From assembly GCA_031263535.1 (NCBI GenBank), contig JAISFO010000033.1:1-53797 (forward strand): 53,797 bases of DNA. Reading direction: 5' to 3'. A program made the translations under genes and the position numbers. This document shows, piece after piece, positions 25,617 to 35,238 of this stretch (positions within the stretch are counted from its first letter, which is position 1; every line of letters starts with the position of its first letter). The DNA comes from Holosporales bacterium (GTDB lineage: Bacteria; Pseudomonadota; Alphaproteobacteria; UBA3830; JAIRWN01). The notes beneath the pieces are model-generated. The model was not told where the DNA came from, ran no database searches, and saw only the letters and a list, made by a program, of their open reading frames with translations.

Positions 25617-27816
25617 GTACATCATTACAGTTTCGCTGGCGATAAGCGCCGGTTTAATTCTGGCCCAGGAGGATAAAACCTTAGTGATTCTGTCTGCTGA
25701 TCAAGTTCAGTATGACAACAAGAACAACGTTATATCCTTAAGCGGCGGGGTAAAGTTGGCTTATGGCGAAGAGGTTTTGGAAGCCGACTCAATTGTCTAT
25801 GACCGGCGCAAAGATACGGTTGAGGCTAAAGGTAACGTTACCCTCCATTGCAAAGACCAAACTAGGTTCCAGGCAGAATATTTTCAGTTAACTTCTAATT
25901 TAAAAAAAGGGGTCGCCAAAGAACTTAGGGGGCTTCTTAATAAAAAAACACGCGTTTCTGGACGAAGGATGGACTATAACAGCGGCGGCGTGACGACTGT
26001 CGACAAAGCGCTGTATTCCGTATGTGAGAACTGCAAGAGCGATAAAGATAAGCCTTTGGTTTGGCAGATAAGGACAGAAAGACTTGAATACGATCAAAGA
26101 AGTGAGCACATGACCTGTCAGAACGCATCTGTCGAGTTTAAAGGTGTCCCCATCTTATACACGCCGTATTTCTCGCACCCAAGTCATAAAAAAAAGAGCT
26201 GTAATGGCTTATTATTTCCCAAGTTTGGGCACAGCAGCGATCTAGGTATTATTTTGGTGCCAGGGTATGTTTGGTCAATATCCCCCTCACAAGAGTTTTT
26301 GATGAGAACGGTATTAACCAGCTCTGCTGGCGGAGTGCTGTGGGGAACTTATGCGGCTCGTATAATGAATGGAGAAATCAAACTAGATTCAAGCATCGGA
26401 AGTTCTACAGGGGCAAAGTATAACAGGGCAGATCTTACATCTACTGAAAACAAAGAAATTGGCCGGTTGAGAAAGCGCGGATGGCGTGGACACTGTTTAG
26501 GATACATAAAAAAGGATATGAACGATAAATGGCGAGCATTCGCCAACGTAGATTGGGTGTCTGATAAGACTTACCTAGCAAAATATAGAATGCTGCGTCC
26601 CAATTTGCCTACGCTAATCGAAAGTAACGTAGGCGTTGAATTCTTCAGCGATCGCAGCTATGCCACAGTGAAAACAGCCTCATATCAAAATTTATCAGTA
26701 ACGGATACTGAGTCAAAATATATACCTGTCGTGCTTCCCATAGGGCATGGAAGCTTTGTATTTACGCCAGAGCTGATTGGCGGACACGTTGAAGTAACCG
26801 CCCTTGCAACACAGATGTTATTTCGGCATTCTTTACTTGAACGACGCGCGTTTGTTGGTGCTAAGTGGACTAGGAAATGGCTGATCCCTGGGGGACACGA
26901 TATAATGTTTCAAGTCGGCGGTATGGCCGATGGATGCGCGGTTTCCGAAAACTTCAGCAATCGGTATAAAGACTTAAAATTTTTGACCAATGACAGCAGT
27001 GCCGGAAGGCTTTATCCCAAGGGTGCGTTGTTTTGGAGGTGGCCGCTTGTAGCCTCTGGCGAAAATACTTCCTGCATTTTTGAACCAGTAGTAGGCACGG
27101 TTGTTACAACTACGCTTTCAAAAAAATATGCTGAAATGATCAATTCATCGAGTCTGCTCGCTCGGTCGTTTGAGCTTAACGATATTAATTATGTCAGCCC
27201 GTCTTACTGCGACAGCATTTCCGATTATGTAGACAACGGAAGTCGGCTTGTTTGCGGGCTTAATGCCATGACATACTATAAGTCCAAAAAAATATTACGC
27301 ACTGCGATTGGTCAAAACTATAACATTTCAAAGCCTCAGCTGGATTTACACTATACCAGCGGAGTACGTCACCGATGGTCCAATATGGTGGGACTGGGTG
27401 AAGTTTATCCGTCCGAAAAAAGCCGCGTTTATTACAGATTTTGCTACGCCAAAGAAACCAATGAAATGATTCGGCAAGAAGCGGGGACCAGCGTCACTGT
27501 GTTCGATGATGCTAACGTTTCATTCGATATATTTAGGGGCAAACACTATGCGATCAACCCAGTAAAAACACATTACAAAGGCTGCAGGCTAGCCTTAGAT
27601 ACCCCGCTTGGTGGATACTGGCGCGGGGATTACGCAATCGTACTGGGTGAGAAGTACAAAACCTTAAGCTATCGAGTTGGGGCTAAATATGATGACGAAT
27701 GCTTTGTTTTTAATATATGGGTCGAGCACAGCGCTTACGTTATAAACGACATCAAGCCCTGTACAAATATCATGTTTTCCTTAGAACTTAAGAGCATAGG
27801 CCAAATTGCCTTTTAA
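25600..27816 (+). CDS. lptD: LPS-assembly outer-membrane protein LptD
   Basis: Beta-barrel that inserts lipopolysaccharide into the outer leaflet, partner of LptE. A signal peptide (to about residue 22) is followed by the jellyroll domain VQYDNKNNVISLSGGVKLAY... and LEADSIVYDRRKDTVEAKGNV, then the barrel with the LptD hallmark VPILYTPYFSHPS and GLLFPKFGHSSDLG. 738 residues, at the lower end of the family. Cysteines are present (VCENCKSDK at the jellyroll-barrel junction), as expected for disulfide-controlled maturation. It overlaps lptG by 17 bp and is convergent with the next gene 20 bp away. Confidence 0.93.
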   Translation: MRFSAKYIITVSLAISAGLILAQEDKTLVILSADQVQYDNKNNVISLSGGVKLAYGEEVLEADSIVYDRRKDTVEAKGNVTLHCKDQTRFQAEYFQLTSNLKKGVAKELRGLLNKKTRVSGRRMDYNSGGVTTVDKALYSVCENCKSDKDKPLVWQIRTERLEYDQRSEHMTCQNASVEFKGVPILYTPYFSHPSHKKKSCNGLLFPKFGHSSDLGIILVPGYVWSISPSQEFLMRTVLTSSAGGVLWGTYAARIMNGEIKLDSSIGSSTGAKYNRADLTSTENKEIGRLRKRGWRGHCLGYIKKDMNDKWRAFANVDWVSDKTYLAKYRMLRPNLPTLIESNVGVEFFSDRSYATVKTASYQNLSVTDTESKYIPVVLPIGHGSFVFTPELIGGHVEVTALATQMLFRHSLLERRAFVGAKWTRKWLIPGGHDIMFQVGGMADGCAVSENFSNRYKDLKFLTNDSSAGRLYPKGALFWRWPLVASGENTSCIFEPVVGTVVTTTLSKKYAEMINSSSLLARSFELNDINYVSPSYCDSISDYVDNGSRLVCGLNAMTYYKSKKILRTAIGQNYNISKPQLDLHYTSGVRHRWSNMVGLGEVYPSEKSRVYYRFCYAKETNEMIRQEAGTSVTVFDDANVSFDIFRGKHYAINPVKTHYKGCRLALDTPLGGYWRGDYAIVLGEKYKTLSYRVGAKYDDECFVFNIWVEHSAYVINDIKPCTNIMFSLELKSIGQIAF

Positions 27817-27836
27817 TACAGGCAGCGATTGAATAT

Positions 27837-28862
27837 TTACTGAACGGCTAAGTAACGCTCAGCTTCATCTACAAGGCTACTTATTACCTCGCCAATGCTG
27901 AGTTCTTCCTTCACAAGGCCAACGGCCTGCCCAGCCATAATTGAGCCACGCTCTACATCCCCCTGGATAGCCGCACGCCTAAGAGCCCCTGCCCAAAAAT
28001 GTTCAATCTTTAACTGACCTTCTTTCAGGTCCAGCTGCCCAGCCTCAAATTCGGCTATCACTTGTCTTTGTAGGTTCATAAAATCCTGATAGGCTTCATT
28101 TTTTAGTGCGCGAACAGGAATAACCGGAAACTTTTTATCAAGTTGAACGGACAAGACTGCATCTCGTGCGTTTGCCCTAAAGAAAGCCTTCTTGAAATTC
28201 GGGTGGGCGTTTGATTCTTTTACACAAGCGAACAAAGTCCCTATCTGACAGCCGGATGCGCCCATTCTTAAAAAGCTTGCCATCATGGGGCCAGTTGCTA
28301 TTCCGCCGGCTACGAACACTATTTGATCTTTAAGCGACGGCAGTATTTCCTGTGCCAAAACCGTCAAAGCAGTTGGCCCTACGTGGCCTCCAGCTTCATG
28401 TCCCTCTATAATCAAGGCGTCCGCCCCCATCTTTAAAAGCTTTTGCCCAATGCTTAAGATAGGGGCAAAACACATCAGTTTTAATCCATGCGATTTCGCC
28501 CTTTCTATGATTTCCTTGCTTGGCAGGCCTCCAGCAAGCACCAAGTGTTTTACGCCGGTTTTAGCAACCGTGTCGACCAGATCCGACAGCTGAGGGTGTG
28601 CGGTAATCAAGTTAACGCCGAACGGTTTATCTGTTTTTTTCTTTGTCAGGGTGATTTCGTGCTCTAAATCTTTAGGAGGCATAGCCCCGCCAGCCAGTAC
28701 GCCAAAACAGCCGGCGTTCGATATCGCCGACACAAGATCCGAGTCTGATAACCATGTCATTGCCCCGCCAAGAATGGCGTATTTGGTTCCTAAGAACCCG
28801 GCGCCTTTTTCAAAAAGAATATCCAGTTTACCCATATTTGTTTTAGCCATTTTATCCAACAT
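27837..28862 (-). CDS. nitronate monooxygenase / FabK-like flavoprotein
   Basis: FMN-dependent TIM-barrel enzyme of the NMO/2-nitropropane dioxygenase family, which also contains the enoyl-ACP reductase FabK. Landmarks: AILGGAMTWLSDSDLVSAISNAGCFGVLAGG at the start, PFGVNLI, IIEGHEAGGHVGPT with the catalytic His, and VFVAGGIATGPMMASFLRMGASGCQIGT for FMN phosphate binding. The Met/Trp pattern near residues 35-36 and the length (341) suit either function. A FabK role would make sense with fabD-fabG elsewhere in the window, but sequence alone does not decide. It overlaps lysC by 11 bp, suggesting an operon. Confidence 0.82.
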   Translation of the reverse strand: MLDKMAKTNMGKLDILFEKGAGFLGTKYAILGGAMTWLSDSDLVSAISNAGCFGVLAGGAMPPKDLEHEITLTKKKTDKPFGVNLITAHPQLSDLVDTVAKTGVKHLVLAGGLPSKEIIERAKSHGLKLMCFAPILSIGQKLLKMGADALIIEGHEAGGHVGPTALTVLAQEILPSLKDQIVFVAGGIATGPMMASFLRMGASGCQIGTLFACVKESNAHPNFKKAFFRANARDAVLSVQLDKKFPVIPVRALKNEAYQDFMNLQRQVIAEFEAGQLDLKEGQLKIEHFWAGALRRAAIQGDVERGSIMAGQAVGLVKEELSIGEVISSLVDEAERYLAVQ

Positions 28863-29880
28863 CTAAACCACACGCGGAGTGAATTTTGCTAAGCACAGTT
28901 TCTGTGTACTGCTCATTTACTACAAAGCTAAGCCTATTTTTGGATCCGTCTACTGAAGCGTAATCAACTCCGATGGATTTCATACTTTTTTCTATCGCCG
29001 TATTTATCTCAGCGTTACAAAAGATGTCGTATCCTATAACGCTGACTTTACTTTGGCTAGCCTCATAAGGCATTGCGGTAATGCCGATCGCAAGATGAGC
29101 TTTCTCAGCAACATTATCACTTATTGCCGTTCCAGGTTTATTGTTGAAACTAGAGGCTACGTTAATTAGAACGCCGTGTTTCACAGCACACTCAACCGAA
29201 TATCCTTGCAGCACCTTAGCGCCATGAGCGGCCATTTCAAACATCAAATCATAAGATAAAGACGCAATTCTATGCGATTTTGGAACCAGTCGGGGATCGG
29301 CTGTATACACCCCATCCACATCGGTGAATATATCGCATCTTTTGGCAAATAGCGCGCCGGCAACCGCAACTGCCGTTAAGTCTGACCCGCCACGGCCAAG
29401 CGTTACCAAGCGACTATTCGCTGTTATTCCTTGAAATCCAGCAATAATCGGCACAATCCTTGAAGCAATACATTCATCGATAATTTCGCAGTCAACATGA
29501 AGCGTTTGCGGCATAGGCTCGCCACAGGGGCTGGATTGTACTTTTATGGGCAACTGCCAAGCTAAAACAGATCGTGCCTTAACCCCAATATCGACAAGGG
29601 CCGCAGCAACAAGGCCTGCTGAGACTTGCTCGCCGGCTGAAATTATCACGTCATATTCATTGCAGTGTTGATCCGCATTAATAAGCTCAGCCAAACGCAC
29701 AAGCCTGTCAGTTACACCACCCATCGCCGACGCGATAACGACGGGAACCTCGCCATTTTTAATGCTTTGCGAAATCCTTGCAGCAGCCTTCTTGACTCGC
29801 TCTGTGGTGCCCAGCGAAGTGCCACCAAACTTTTGCACCACAATGTCGTTTTTATGCGCGGTCACAGTTGCCGTGTCCAC
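28852..29880 (-). CDS. lysC: aspartokinase LysC, shortened regulatory region
   Basis: Phosphorylates aspartate, first step to diaminopimelate, lysine, threonine and methionine. The catalytic domain is complete: VQKFGGTSLGTTERVKKAA, VIASAMGGVTDRL, ISAGEQVSAGL, LGRGGSDLTAVAVAGAL and TDVDGVYTADPRLVPKS. The usual length is about 405-420 residues; this has 342. After the kinase domain only one ACT-like segment is recognisable (KVSVIGYDIFC... to ...VLSKIHSACGL), which corresponds best to the second ACT domain, so the first appears deleted. That should change or remove feedback inhibition. GTG start at 29880. Confidence 0.9.
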   Translation of the reverse strand: MDTATVTAHKNDIVVQKFGGTSLGTTERVKKAAARISQSIKNGEVPVVIASAMGGVTDRLVRLAELINADQHCNEYDVIISAGEQVSAGLVAAALVDIGVKARSVLAWQLPIKVQSSPCGEPMPQTLHVDCEIIDECIASRIVPIIAGFQGITANSRLVTLGRGGSDLTAVAVAGALFAKRCDIFTDVDGVYTADPRLVPKSHRIASLSYDLMFEMAAHGAKVLQGYSVECAVKHGVLINVASSFNNKPGTAISDNVAEKAHLAIGITAMPYEASQSKVSVIGYDIFCNAEINTAIEKSMKSIGVDYASVDGSKNRLSFVVNEQYTETVLSKIHSACGLDVG

Positions 29881-29884
29881 AAGG

Positions 29885-31609
29885 CTATGTCAAAGATATC
29901 GGCTTGCTATCCAGAACTTCATCTTTCGATGAAACCGTGTCCTTAACGCCGCTTTTCTGTCGATAGTCGTATATGGTTTGCTTGGCCTCTTCTGTGGACA
30001 CTCCACTGGCTAACAAAACCGCCTCAGCCAATTGAAGGCTTGGCTCTAGCACTTCAGGCGTTATAACATTCACACCTGCTTGCCTTAATGTTTTCACAAG
30101 ATCGGATCCATAAGCACGAACCCATACCTGAAGCTTTGGGAAATTACGCAGCAGCATAAGCGCTGTGCGGGATGAGGCCGTATAGCTGTCAAGCGTAACA
30201 ACAACCAATCTGGCCTCTTTTACGCACAGCAAATTGAACACTTCACTTCGCCTAGCATCACCGAAAAACACCGGCAGCCCTCGCGCCCGCGCCGAGCTGA
30301 CTCTGGCCATGTTAAAGTCAATAGCCACAAACTGAATAAGATGCTGAGCAATGGCCGTAGCAATGGCTTGCCCGCTGGTTCCAAAGCCGGCGATGATAAC
30401 GTGGTTTTCCAACTTATCATCACCACTCAGCACAGATTGAACGGAAGTCTTGGCGTCGCGTTTATCTACTGCGTCGCCTATAATCCTGGCAATCATTGAA
30501 AACAAAGGCGTAAGCGCCATGGATATCGATATTGCTAAGCATATAATTTGCTGCTGTTCTAAGCCAACAATGCCTGTTTTGACGGCCGGCAGTATAAGAA
30601 CAAAGGCAAATTCACCCCCGGCGCAAAGTAAGGCTGCTGCGCGTATAGAGGACGACCTGATCAGTCCAAACAGCCTGCACAATATAAACAGAATACTGAA
30701 CTTTACCGCTATAATCGAACCCAAAGTCTTAGTAACGCTATAGAAATGATTGTACAAAACCATAAAGTCTATGGACATGCCGACGGTTGTGAAAAACAGC
30801 CCAAGCAGCAGTCCCTTAAACGGTCTAATGTCGGCTTCTATTTGGTGTCGGTATTCAGTGCCAGCAAGAAGCATGCCGGTAAGAAACGCCCCAAGCTCCA
30901 TTGACAACCCGATTGACAAAGTCGCTGACGCAGCGCCAAGAACAATCATTATCGTCATCGCCATAAAAGTCTCAGAACCCAGCCTGGACGCCCATTTGTA
31001 TACGGGTTTAAGTGCCTGACTTCCAACTGACAGCAAAAGCGCCAATACAACCAGCGCCTTAACAACCGCAATCACGCTGTTTGTTAAGTTTATCGTTCCG
31101 CCATGTTGCGCCAAAGGCAGCAAAGCAAGGGCCAGTACTACGGCCAAGTCTTGAAATAAAAGTACCGCGAAGCTTGCTTTACCGTACTGTGCGGCCAAAT
31201 CGCCTTGATCGTTTAGTATCTGGACAGCCACCGCAGTCGATGACAGCGATACTGAAAAACCAAATAGTAAAGCCTCGTACAGACTGGAATTTTTCCAGAA
31301 AAACAAAATACAACCATAGGCTATGGCCGAGATAACTACCTGCAGGGACCCAAGACCAAAGGCATAGGTTTTAAGCGCCTTAAATTTTTCTAAAGGCAGT
31401 TGCAGCCCTATGGTAAACAGCAGTGATATTACGCCAAAGTGTGCCGCAGCCTCGACAAATTCACTGTTTGATATTATACCGACGCAATTCGGACCCATCA
31501 GTGCGCCCGCCACCAAATAGCACAGTACAGAGCTTATATTAAACTGCTTGGATAAAGCAGCAATAACCACCGCTACAGCCAAAAACGTTATGATCTCAAT
31601 CGAAAACAA
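29885..31609 (-). CDS. Kef-type potassium/proton antiporter (CPA2) with RCK domain
   Basis: Inner-membrane monovalent cation:proton antiporter. About 12 hydrophobic segments cover residues 1-385, with the family's LVAGALMGPNCVGI and the segment LLFQDLAVVLALALL. A cytosolic RCK_N nucleotide-binding domain follows (VIIAGFGTSGQAIATAIAQ, FVAIDFN, VFFGDARRSEV, VVTLDSYTASSRTAL). 574 residues resembles KefB/YbaL-type proteins. TTG start at 31609. It is four bp upstream of lysC on the same strand, so it may lead the operon kef-lysC-nmo. The N-terminal frame contains no break. Confidence 0.88.
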   Translation of the reverse strand: MFSIEIITFLAVAVVIAALSKQFNISSVLCYLVAGALMGPNCVGIISNSEFVEAAAHFGVISLLFTIGLQLPLEKFKALKTYAFGLGSLQVVISAIAYGCILFFWKNSSLYEALLFGFSVSLSSTAVAVQILNDQGDLAAQYGKASFAVLLFQDLAVVLALALLPLAQHGGTINLTNSVIAVVKALVVLALLLSVGSQALKPVYKWASRLGSETFMAMTIMIVLGAASATLSIGLSMELGAFLTGMLLAGTEYRHQIEADIRPFKGLLLGLFFTTVGMSIDFMVLYNHFYSVTKTLGSIIAVKFSILFILCRLFGLIRSSSIRAAALLCAGGEFAFVLILPAVKTGIVGLEQQQIICLAISISMALTPLFSMIARIIGDAVDKRDAKTSVQSVLSGDDKLENHVIIAGFGTSGQAIATAIAQHLIQFVAIDFNMARVSSARARGLPVFFGDARRSEVFNLLCVKEARLVVVTLDSYTASSRTALMLLRNFPKLQVWVRAYGSDLVKTLRQAGVNVITPEVLEPSLQLAEAVLLASGVSTEEAKQTIYDYRQKSGVKDTVSSKDEVLDSKPISLT

Positions 31610-31696
31610 TCGATAATTCCCAAAAATCCTTTTAGAATAATAATCATGAACACGATCTGTTGCATCAAAAAAACTCTTGACAGAACCATAATTTGT

Positions 31697-32545
31697 TCAG
31701 ATCTGAACTTTTAAGCAACGATCTAGTCCATTTAGATCTTTAAAAACCTTCTTTACGCGGTATCCTTGCGCTTCAAAAATCCTGCTGACATCAGGGGTTT
31801 GGCCTGCCCCTACCTCAAAAAAAGCTGCACCTACGTCTGGGCGCAACAGTTTTCCTAAGACTTTTGCGATTTCTCGATAGCAAGCCAAGCCGTCTTTGCC
31901 GCCGTCCAACGCAAGACGAGGGTCAAAATTTTTTACGTTGTCTGACAGGTCCAAAATCTCTTCGCTGGGGATATAAGGCGGATTAGCCACAATCACGTCG
32001 AATCCACCGTACAAAGCCTGACCCCAACAGCCGCAGATAAAATCAGCCCTACCACACACCTTAAGGGATTTAGCGTTTCTAACCGCTACCTTTAGCGCTT
32101 TTTCAGACAGATCAACGCCAATTCCGTATGCATTTCTGAATTCGTGCAGCAGGGTTATAAGCAGGCAACCACTTCCTGTCCCTAGGTCCAGAATCCTTAT
32201 TGCAGCACTGGGATCGCTTATATGCTCTCTCACCGCTTCTATTACCACCTCGCTGTCTGGCCTAGGGTCCAGAACGTCCTCATTTACATAGAATTCATGA
32301 TTCCAAAACCACCTTTTATGGCATATTTTTGAGGCGGGCTCTCCGCACAGGCCTCTTCGCACATACGCCAAATATCGCTGCACCTCGTCATCAGACAGCG
32401 CTTGGTCGTTGTGCAAAAACAGGCACTTGACTTCTATGCCCGTAAGATATGCCAGCACATGCTTGGCGAAGGACTCAGCCTCATCACTTGCCTCAAAACG
32501 CGACATTATATCTTTGGCCAATTTCAAAGCCGTACTTAGATGCAT
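31697..32545 (-). CDS. prmC: peptide chain release factor glutamine methyltransferase PrmC (HemK)
   Basis: Methylates the Gln of the GGQ motif of RF1 and RF2. An N-terminal helical domain (residues 1-100, with YVRRGLCGEPASKI) precedes the SAM domain: VLDPRPDSEVVIEAV, ILDLGTGSGCLLITL, GVDLSEKALKVAVRNA and the catalytic NPPYIPSEEI. 282 residues, standard. ATG at 32545. prfA, its usual neighbour, is not present. Confidence 0.94.
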   Translation of the reverse strand: MHLSTALKLAKDIMSRFEASDEAESFAKHVLAYLTGIEVKCLFLHNDQALSDDEVQRYLAYVRRGLCGEPASKICHKRWFWNHEFYVNEDVLDPRPDSEVVIEAVREHISDPSAAIRILDLGTGSGCLLITLLHEFRNAYGIGVDLSEKALKVAVRNAKSLKVCGRADFICGCWGQALYGGFDVIVANPPYIPSEEILDLSDNVKNFDPRLALDGGKDGLACYREIAKVLGKLLRPDVGAAFFEVGAGQTPDVSRIFEAQGYRVKKVFKDLNGLDRCLKVQI

Positions 32546-32685
32546 AGATAACGATCTAAAAGCAACGTAGCTTTAAGGTTAAGCTACTAAAAATCGTGTT
32601 TAGTTAACAATTTTATTTTTGCAAAAGACTGTAGCGCGCGTGCCAGATGGATGCAATTTTATCGATAGTTTTTTGTGGCTAGCGG

Positions 32686-32759
32686 TGGCTGGGGGACCTG
32701 GATTCGAACCAGGGTTGCCCGGTCCAGAGCCGGGAGTTCTACCGCTAAACTATCCCCCA
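32686..32759 (-). tRNA. tRNA-Gln(CUG)
   Basis: A full cloverleaf on the minus strand: 7-bp acceptor TGGGGGA/TCCCCCA, D-arm with AGCGGTAG, anticodon stem CCCGG/CCGGG with loop CTCTGGA (anticodon CTG), T-arm CCTGG/CCAGG with TTCGAAT, discriminator G and an encoded CCA. The T1-A72 end is typical of tRNA-Gln. Confidence 0.95.
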
Positions 32760-32884
32760 ATGATGATTAGGCATGTTCGCTGCGCCATAATAAAGTACAG
32801 CGCTCACCCTGCCATAAATACCGACAAAAATCCAGTCGTAGGCCCCAACGGATCATACAAAATGTATTGGTGTTCTTCAGCTCA

Positions 32885-33607
32885 TTAAGTTTCTGACAGG
32901 CTTTTGGCAACATACTGCGCCCAAAGATCCGGCCGACGAGTTCTGGTAAGATTCTTTGCGATGAGGTTTTGGAATGCCTTTGCCTTAACGTGATCTCCTG
33001 TCAGCAGAACGTCAGGAATCGCCTGATCGTTCCAATTTTTGGGCATAGTGTACTGATCGTGTTCTATTAGTATATTACTAAAGGTATCTGATTGCGCCGA
33101 GGCGGGATTGCCCAATACACCAGGTAAAAGCCTTACACATGCTTCTATAACCGCCATAGCCGCAACTTCCCCGCCGGCTAAAATACTGTCACATATGCTT
33201 ATTTCTTGTATGCCATATGAATTAAGAACCCTTTGATCAACGCCTTCGTACCGCCCGCATAAGAAAACCACGTCTGGCTGAGCGACCATGTCCTCAGCTA
33301 ACTTTTGATTGACCAGCTTACCGCGCGGCGACAAATAGAATATAGGCGCGCCTTTTCCATCATGCAGATCACCAAGCGAATCAAGCGCGCATGAAACAAC
33401 ATCTGGTCTTATAACCATGCCGCCTCCGCCTCCACATGGCGGAGCGTCCACATGCCCATATCGATCTTGCGAAAAATCTTTAAGGTTTACTAAGTGCAGT
33501 TTCCATATTTGCTCCTCAAGGGCTTTTCCAATTAAAGAAGCACCAAGAACACCAGGAAATACTTCTGGAAACAGGGTTATGACATGCGCTGTCCAAGGAA
33601 TGCTCAT
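32885..33607 (-). CDS. trmD: tRNA (guanine-N1)-methyltransferase TrmD
   Basis: Forms m1G37, which prevents +1 frameshifting. SPOUT-class knot protein. Motifs: VITLFPEVFPGVLGASLIGKA near the start, DAPPCGGGGGMVIRPDVV, LCGRYEGVDQRVL and the SAM-binding knot EISICDSILAGGEVAAMAVIEACVR. 240 residues, standard. The usual rimM/rplS/rpsP neighbours are absent. It lies 24 bp downstream of the porin gene on the same strand. Confidence 0.96.
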   Translation of the reverse strand: MSIPWTAHVITLFPEVFPGVLGASLIGKALEEQIWKLHLVNLKDFSQDRYGHVDAPPCGGGGGMVIRPDVVSCALDSLGDLHDGKGAPIFYLSPRGKLVNQKLAEDMVAQPDVVFLCGRYEGVDQRVLNSYGIQEISICDSILAGGEVAAMAVIEACVRLLPGVLGNPASAQSDTFSNILIEHDQYTMPKNWNDQAIPDVLLTGDHVKAKAFQNLIAKNLTRTRRPDLWAQYVAKSLSET

Positions 33608-33631
33608 TTGCTCTAGGGCGTCACTATGCCA

Positions 33632-35086
33632 TCAGAACATGTAAGTCAAAGCACAAGCCAGTCGGTTTACAATGATGTGATGCTCACTGGCCATCCATGC
33701 ATAACCATAAACGTACTCTACGCCAAGCTCTAATACGTCCGGAATAGGCGTCCAAACTAGATTTGCATGCACAGAATAACCACTCTTAAGCGTGCTGACT
33801 TTGTTTTTCTTCAAATCGTTGGCCAAAGCAGCATATGCAAACCCTATACCAAGATTGCTTCTAATCTCATGCGCTTTATCCCAGTAATGCTGTATCGCCA
33901 AAACCGTCCCAAACGACTTCTGCTTGTCAATGTCGTTTTTGCCGTAGTCTCCGGAATTCTTGACATAGACGCCAGATATCGCGCCGTCACAAATATACCG
34001 TCCAGCCCCATTCCCTACTCGCAAGGAAGCGGTAAAAATGTCCAGCTCGGTCAGATAAAACTTTCCTTCAGCCATTAAGCCATACCCCGTGGCTCTGCTG
34101 AACTTATTATCTTTGTGCTTTATCCTCAGACGACGCAAAAGACCAGCAAAGGACAGCTCCATACCATCTAATTTATACACAAACTTTGAGACTAGGTCTG
34201 GAACAATGTCTAGGGAATTTGACCGATTAGCGTCATATTTTTTGGCCGCCTCTCCACTTTTATCAACACCATCCGTTTCTGGATTTTCCATCGCCACCAT
34301 CCAGATTTTGTCTTTATCTGAAAACTCATAAGTATAGCGAATCTGCGGCTGGCGTATGCAGCAATCGCCCGCCGGACCAGTTACGTCAACTCCATCTATC
34401 ATGCCGGACAAAGAGCTGGCGAACAAAGAATTGGTCTGTCCTATAAGTAAAGGTCCAATACTGACATATACGTGTCTGCACCGTGGTTTAAGTGCGTTTG
34501 TCACCTGCTCATCGCTGTCAGATTCTCCATTAAGATCAAGTTCGATTTTGGTACTGAAATCTTTAGTATCTTCGCCCCAAGCAACAGGCGTAATCGTGGA
34601 AAAACCTAAACGACTGTTTTTCGCCCCCCACCTGAATTCTCCAGTCCGATCATTTGTACCAGCCTTAACAGCTCCGGATCTTAAATCGCTGAATATATTA
34701 GGCGTAGCATATCCTTGGCCAGTTGGATGATTTGCGTAAGAGGCATTAAACGCAATCCTTCCATCAAACTTCCAATAGCTCTTCATACTTTCGGACTTGA
34801 TGTGACCTTTATATTTATTATCCTTAACCGGCTTTAGCGCGGCATTGTCGCTTACGACAGCCAAAGCCTCTGTTGGTTTGATCTTTTCGACATGTTTTTT
34901 ACTTTCGGCGAGGGCTTTTTGTTTCTCTTCTGCCTGTTCTGCTCTGATCTCGGCCAGAATCTCAGCCTTAAGCTGTGCCTTTAATGCTGCCAATTCCTCG
35001 GCCGATAATTTAGCACCCAACACCTGCTCGCAACCTGCGGCCAGTAGATAACCACCAATCCCAACGGCCAATACTCTTTGCCACAT
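33632..35086 (-). CDS. DcaP-like outer-membrane porin with N-terminal coiled coil
   Basis: Trimeric diffusion channel of the DcaP type by general layout. A signal peptide (MWQRVLAVGIGGYLLAAGC) is followed by a charged heptad-like helix (about residues 27-67, many Ala, Glu, Lys), then the barrel with NSRLGFSTITP, VSIGPLLIGQTNSLF, GPAGDCCIRQPQIRYTYEF and a terminal ALTYMF ending in Phe, the BAM signal. An ATG at 35086 is preceded by AGGTGGTGG; a GTG three codons earlier is less likely. About 484 residues. The Cys-Cys pair and the first-helix Cys are unusual for porins. Substrate unknown. Confidence 0.75.
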   Translation of the reverse strand: MWQRVLAVGIGGYLLAAGCEQVLGAKLSAEELAALKAQLKAEILAEIRAEQAEEKQKALAESKKHVEKIKPTEALAVVSDNAALKPVKDNKYKGHIKSESMKSYWKFDGRIAFNASYANHPTGQGYATPNIFSDLRSGAVKAGTNDRTGEFRWGAKNSRLGFSTITPVAWGEDTKDFSTKIELDLNGESDSDEQVTNALKPRCRHVYVSIGPLLIGQTNSLFASSLSGMIDGVDVTGPAGDCCIRQPQIRYTYEFSDKDKIWMVAMENPETDGVDKSGEAAKKYDANRSNSLDIVPDLVSKFVYKLDGMELSFAGLLRRLRIKHKDNKFSRATGYGLMAEGKFYLTELDIFTASLRVGNGAGRYICDGAISGVYVKNSGDYGKNDIDKQKSFGTVLAIQHYWDKAHEIRSNLGIGFAYAALANDLKKNKVSTLKSGYSVHANLVWTPIPDVLELGVEYVYGYAWMASEHHIIVNRLACALTYMF

Positions 35087-35238
35087 AACCACCACCTAAT
35101 ACCCAATGCACTCTGTCAATTTAAGTCGATTTATAAGAAAAGTAAAAAAGTAATTAGAAAAACCTCTTTAATATTTTTTCATAAGTTACTTTCGGACATG
35201 TGCTGTTGATGCAAAGTAGACCACAACCTTAACAACTG

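Noticed and set aside
32619-32888. Open frame of 89 codons on the plus strand near tRNA-Gln
   Set aside because: It reads through the complement of the tRNA and has no recognisable protein features.
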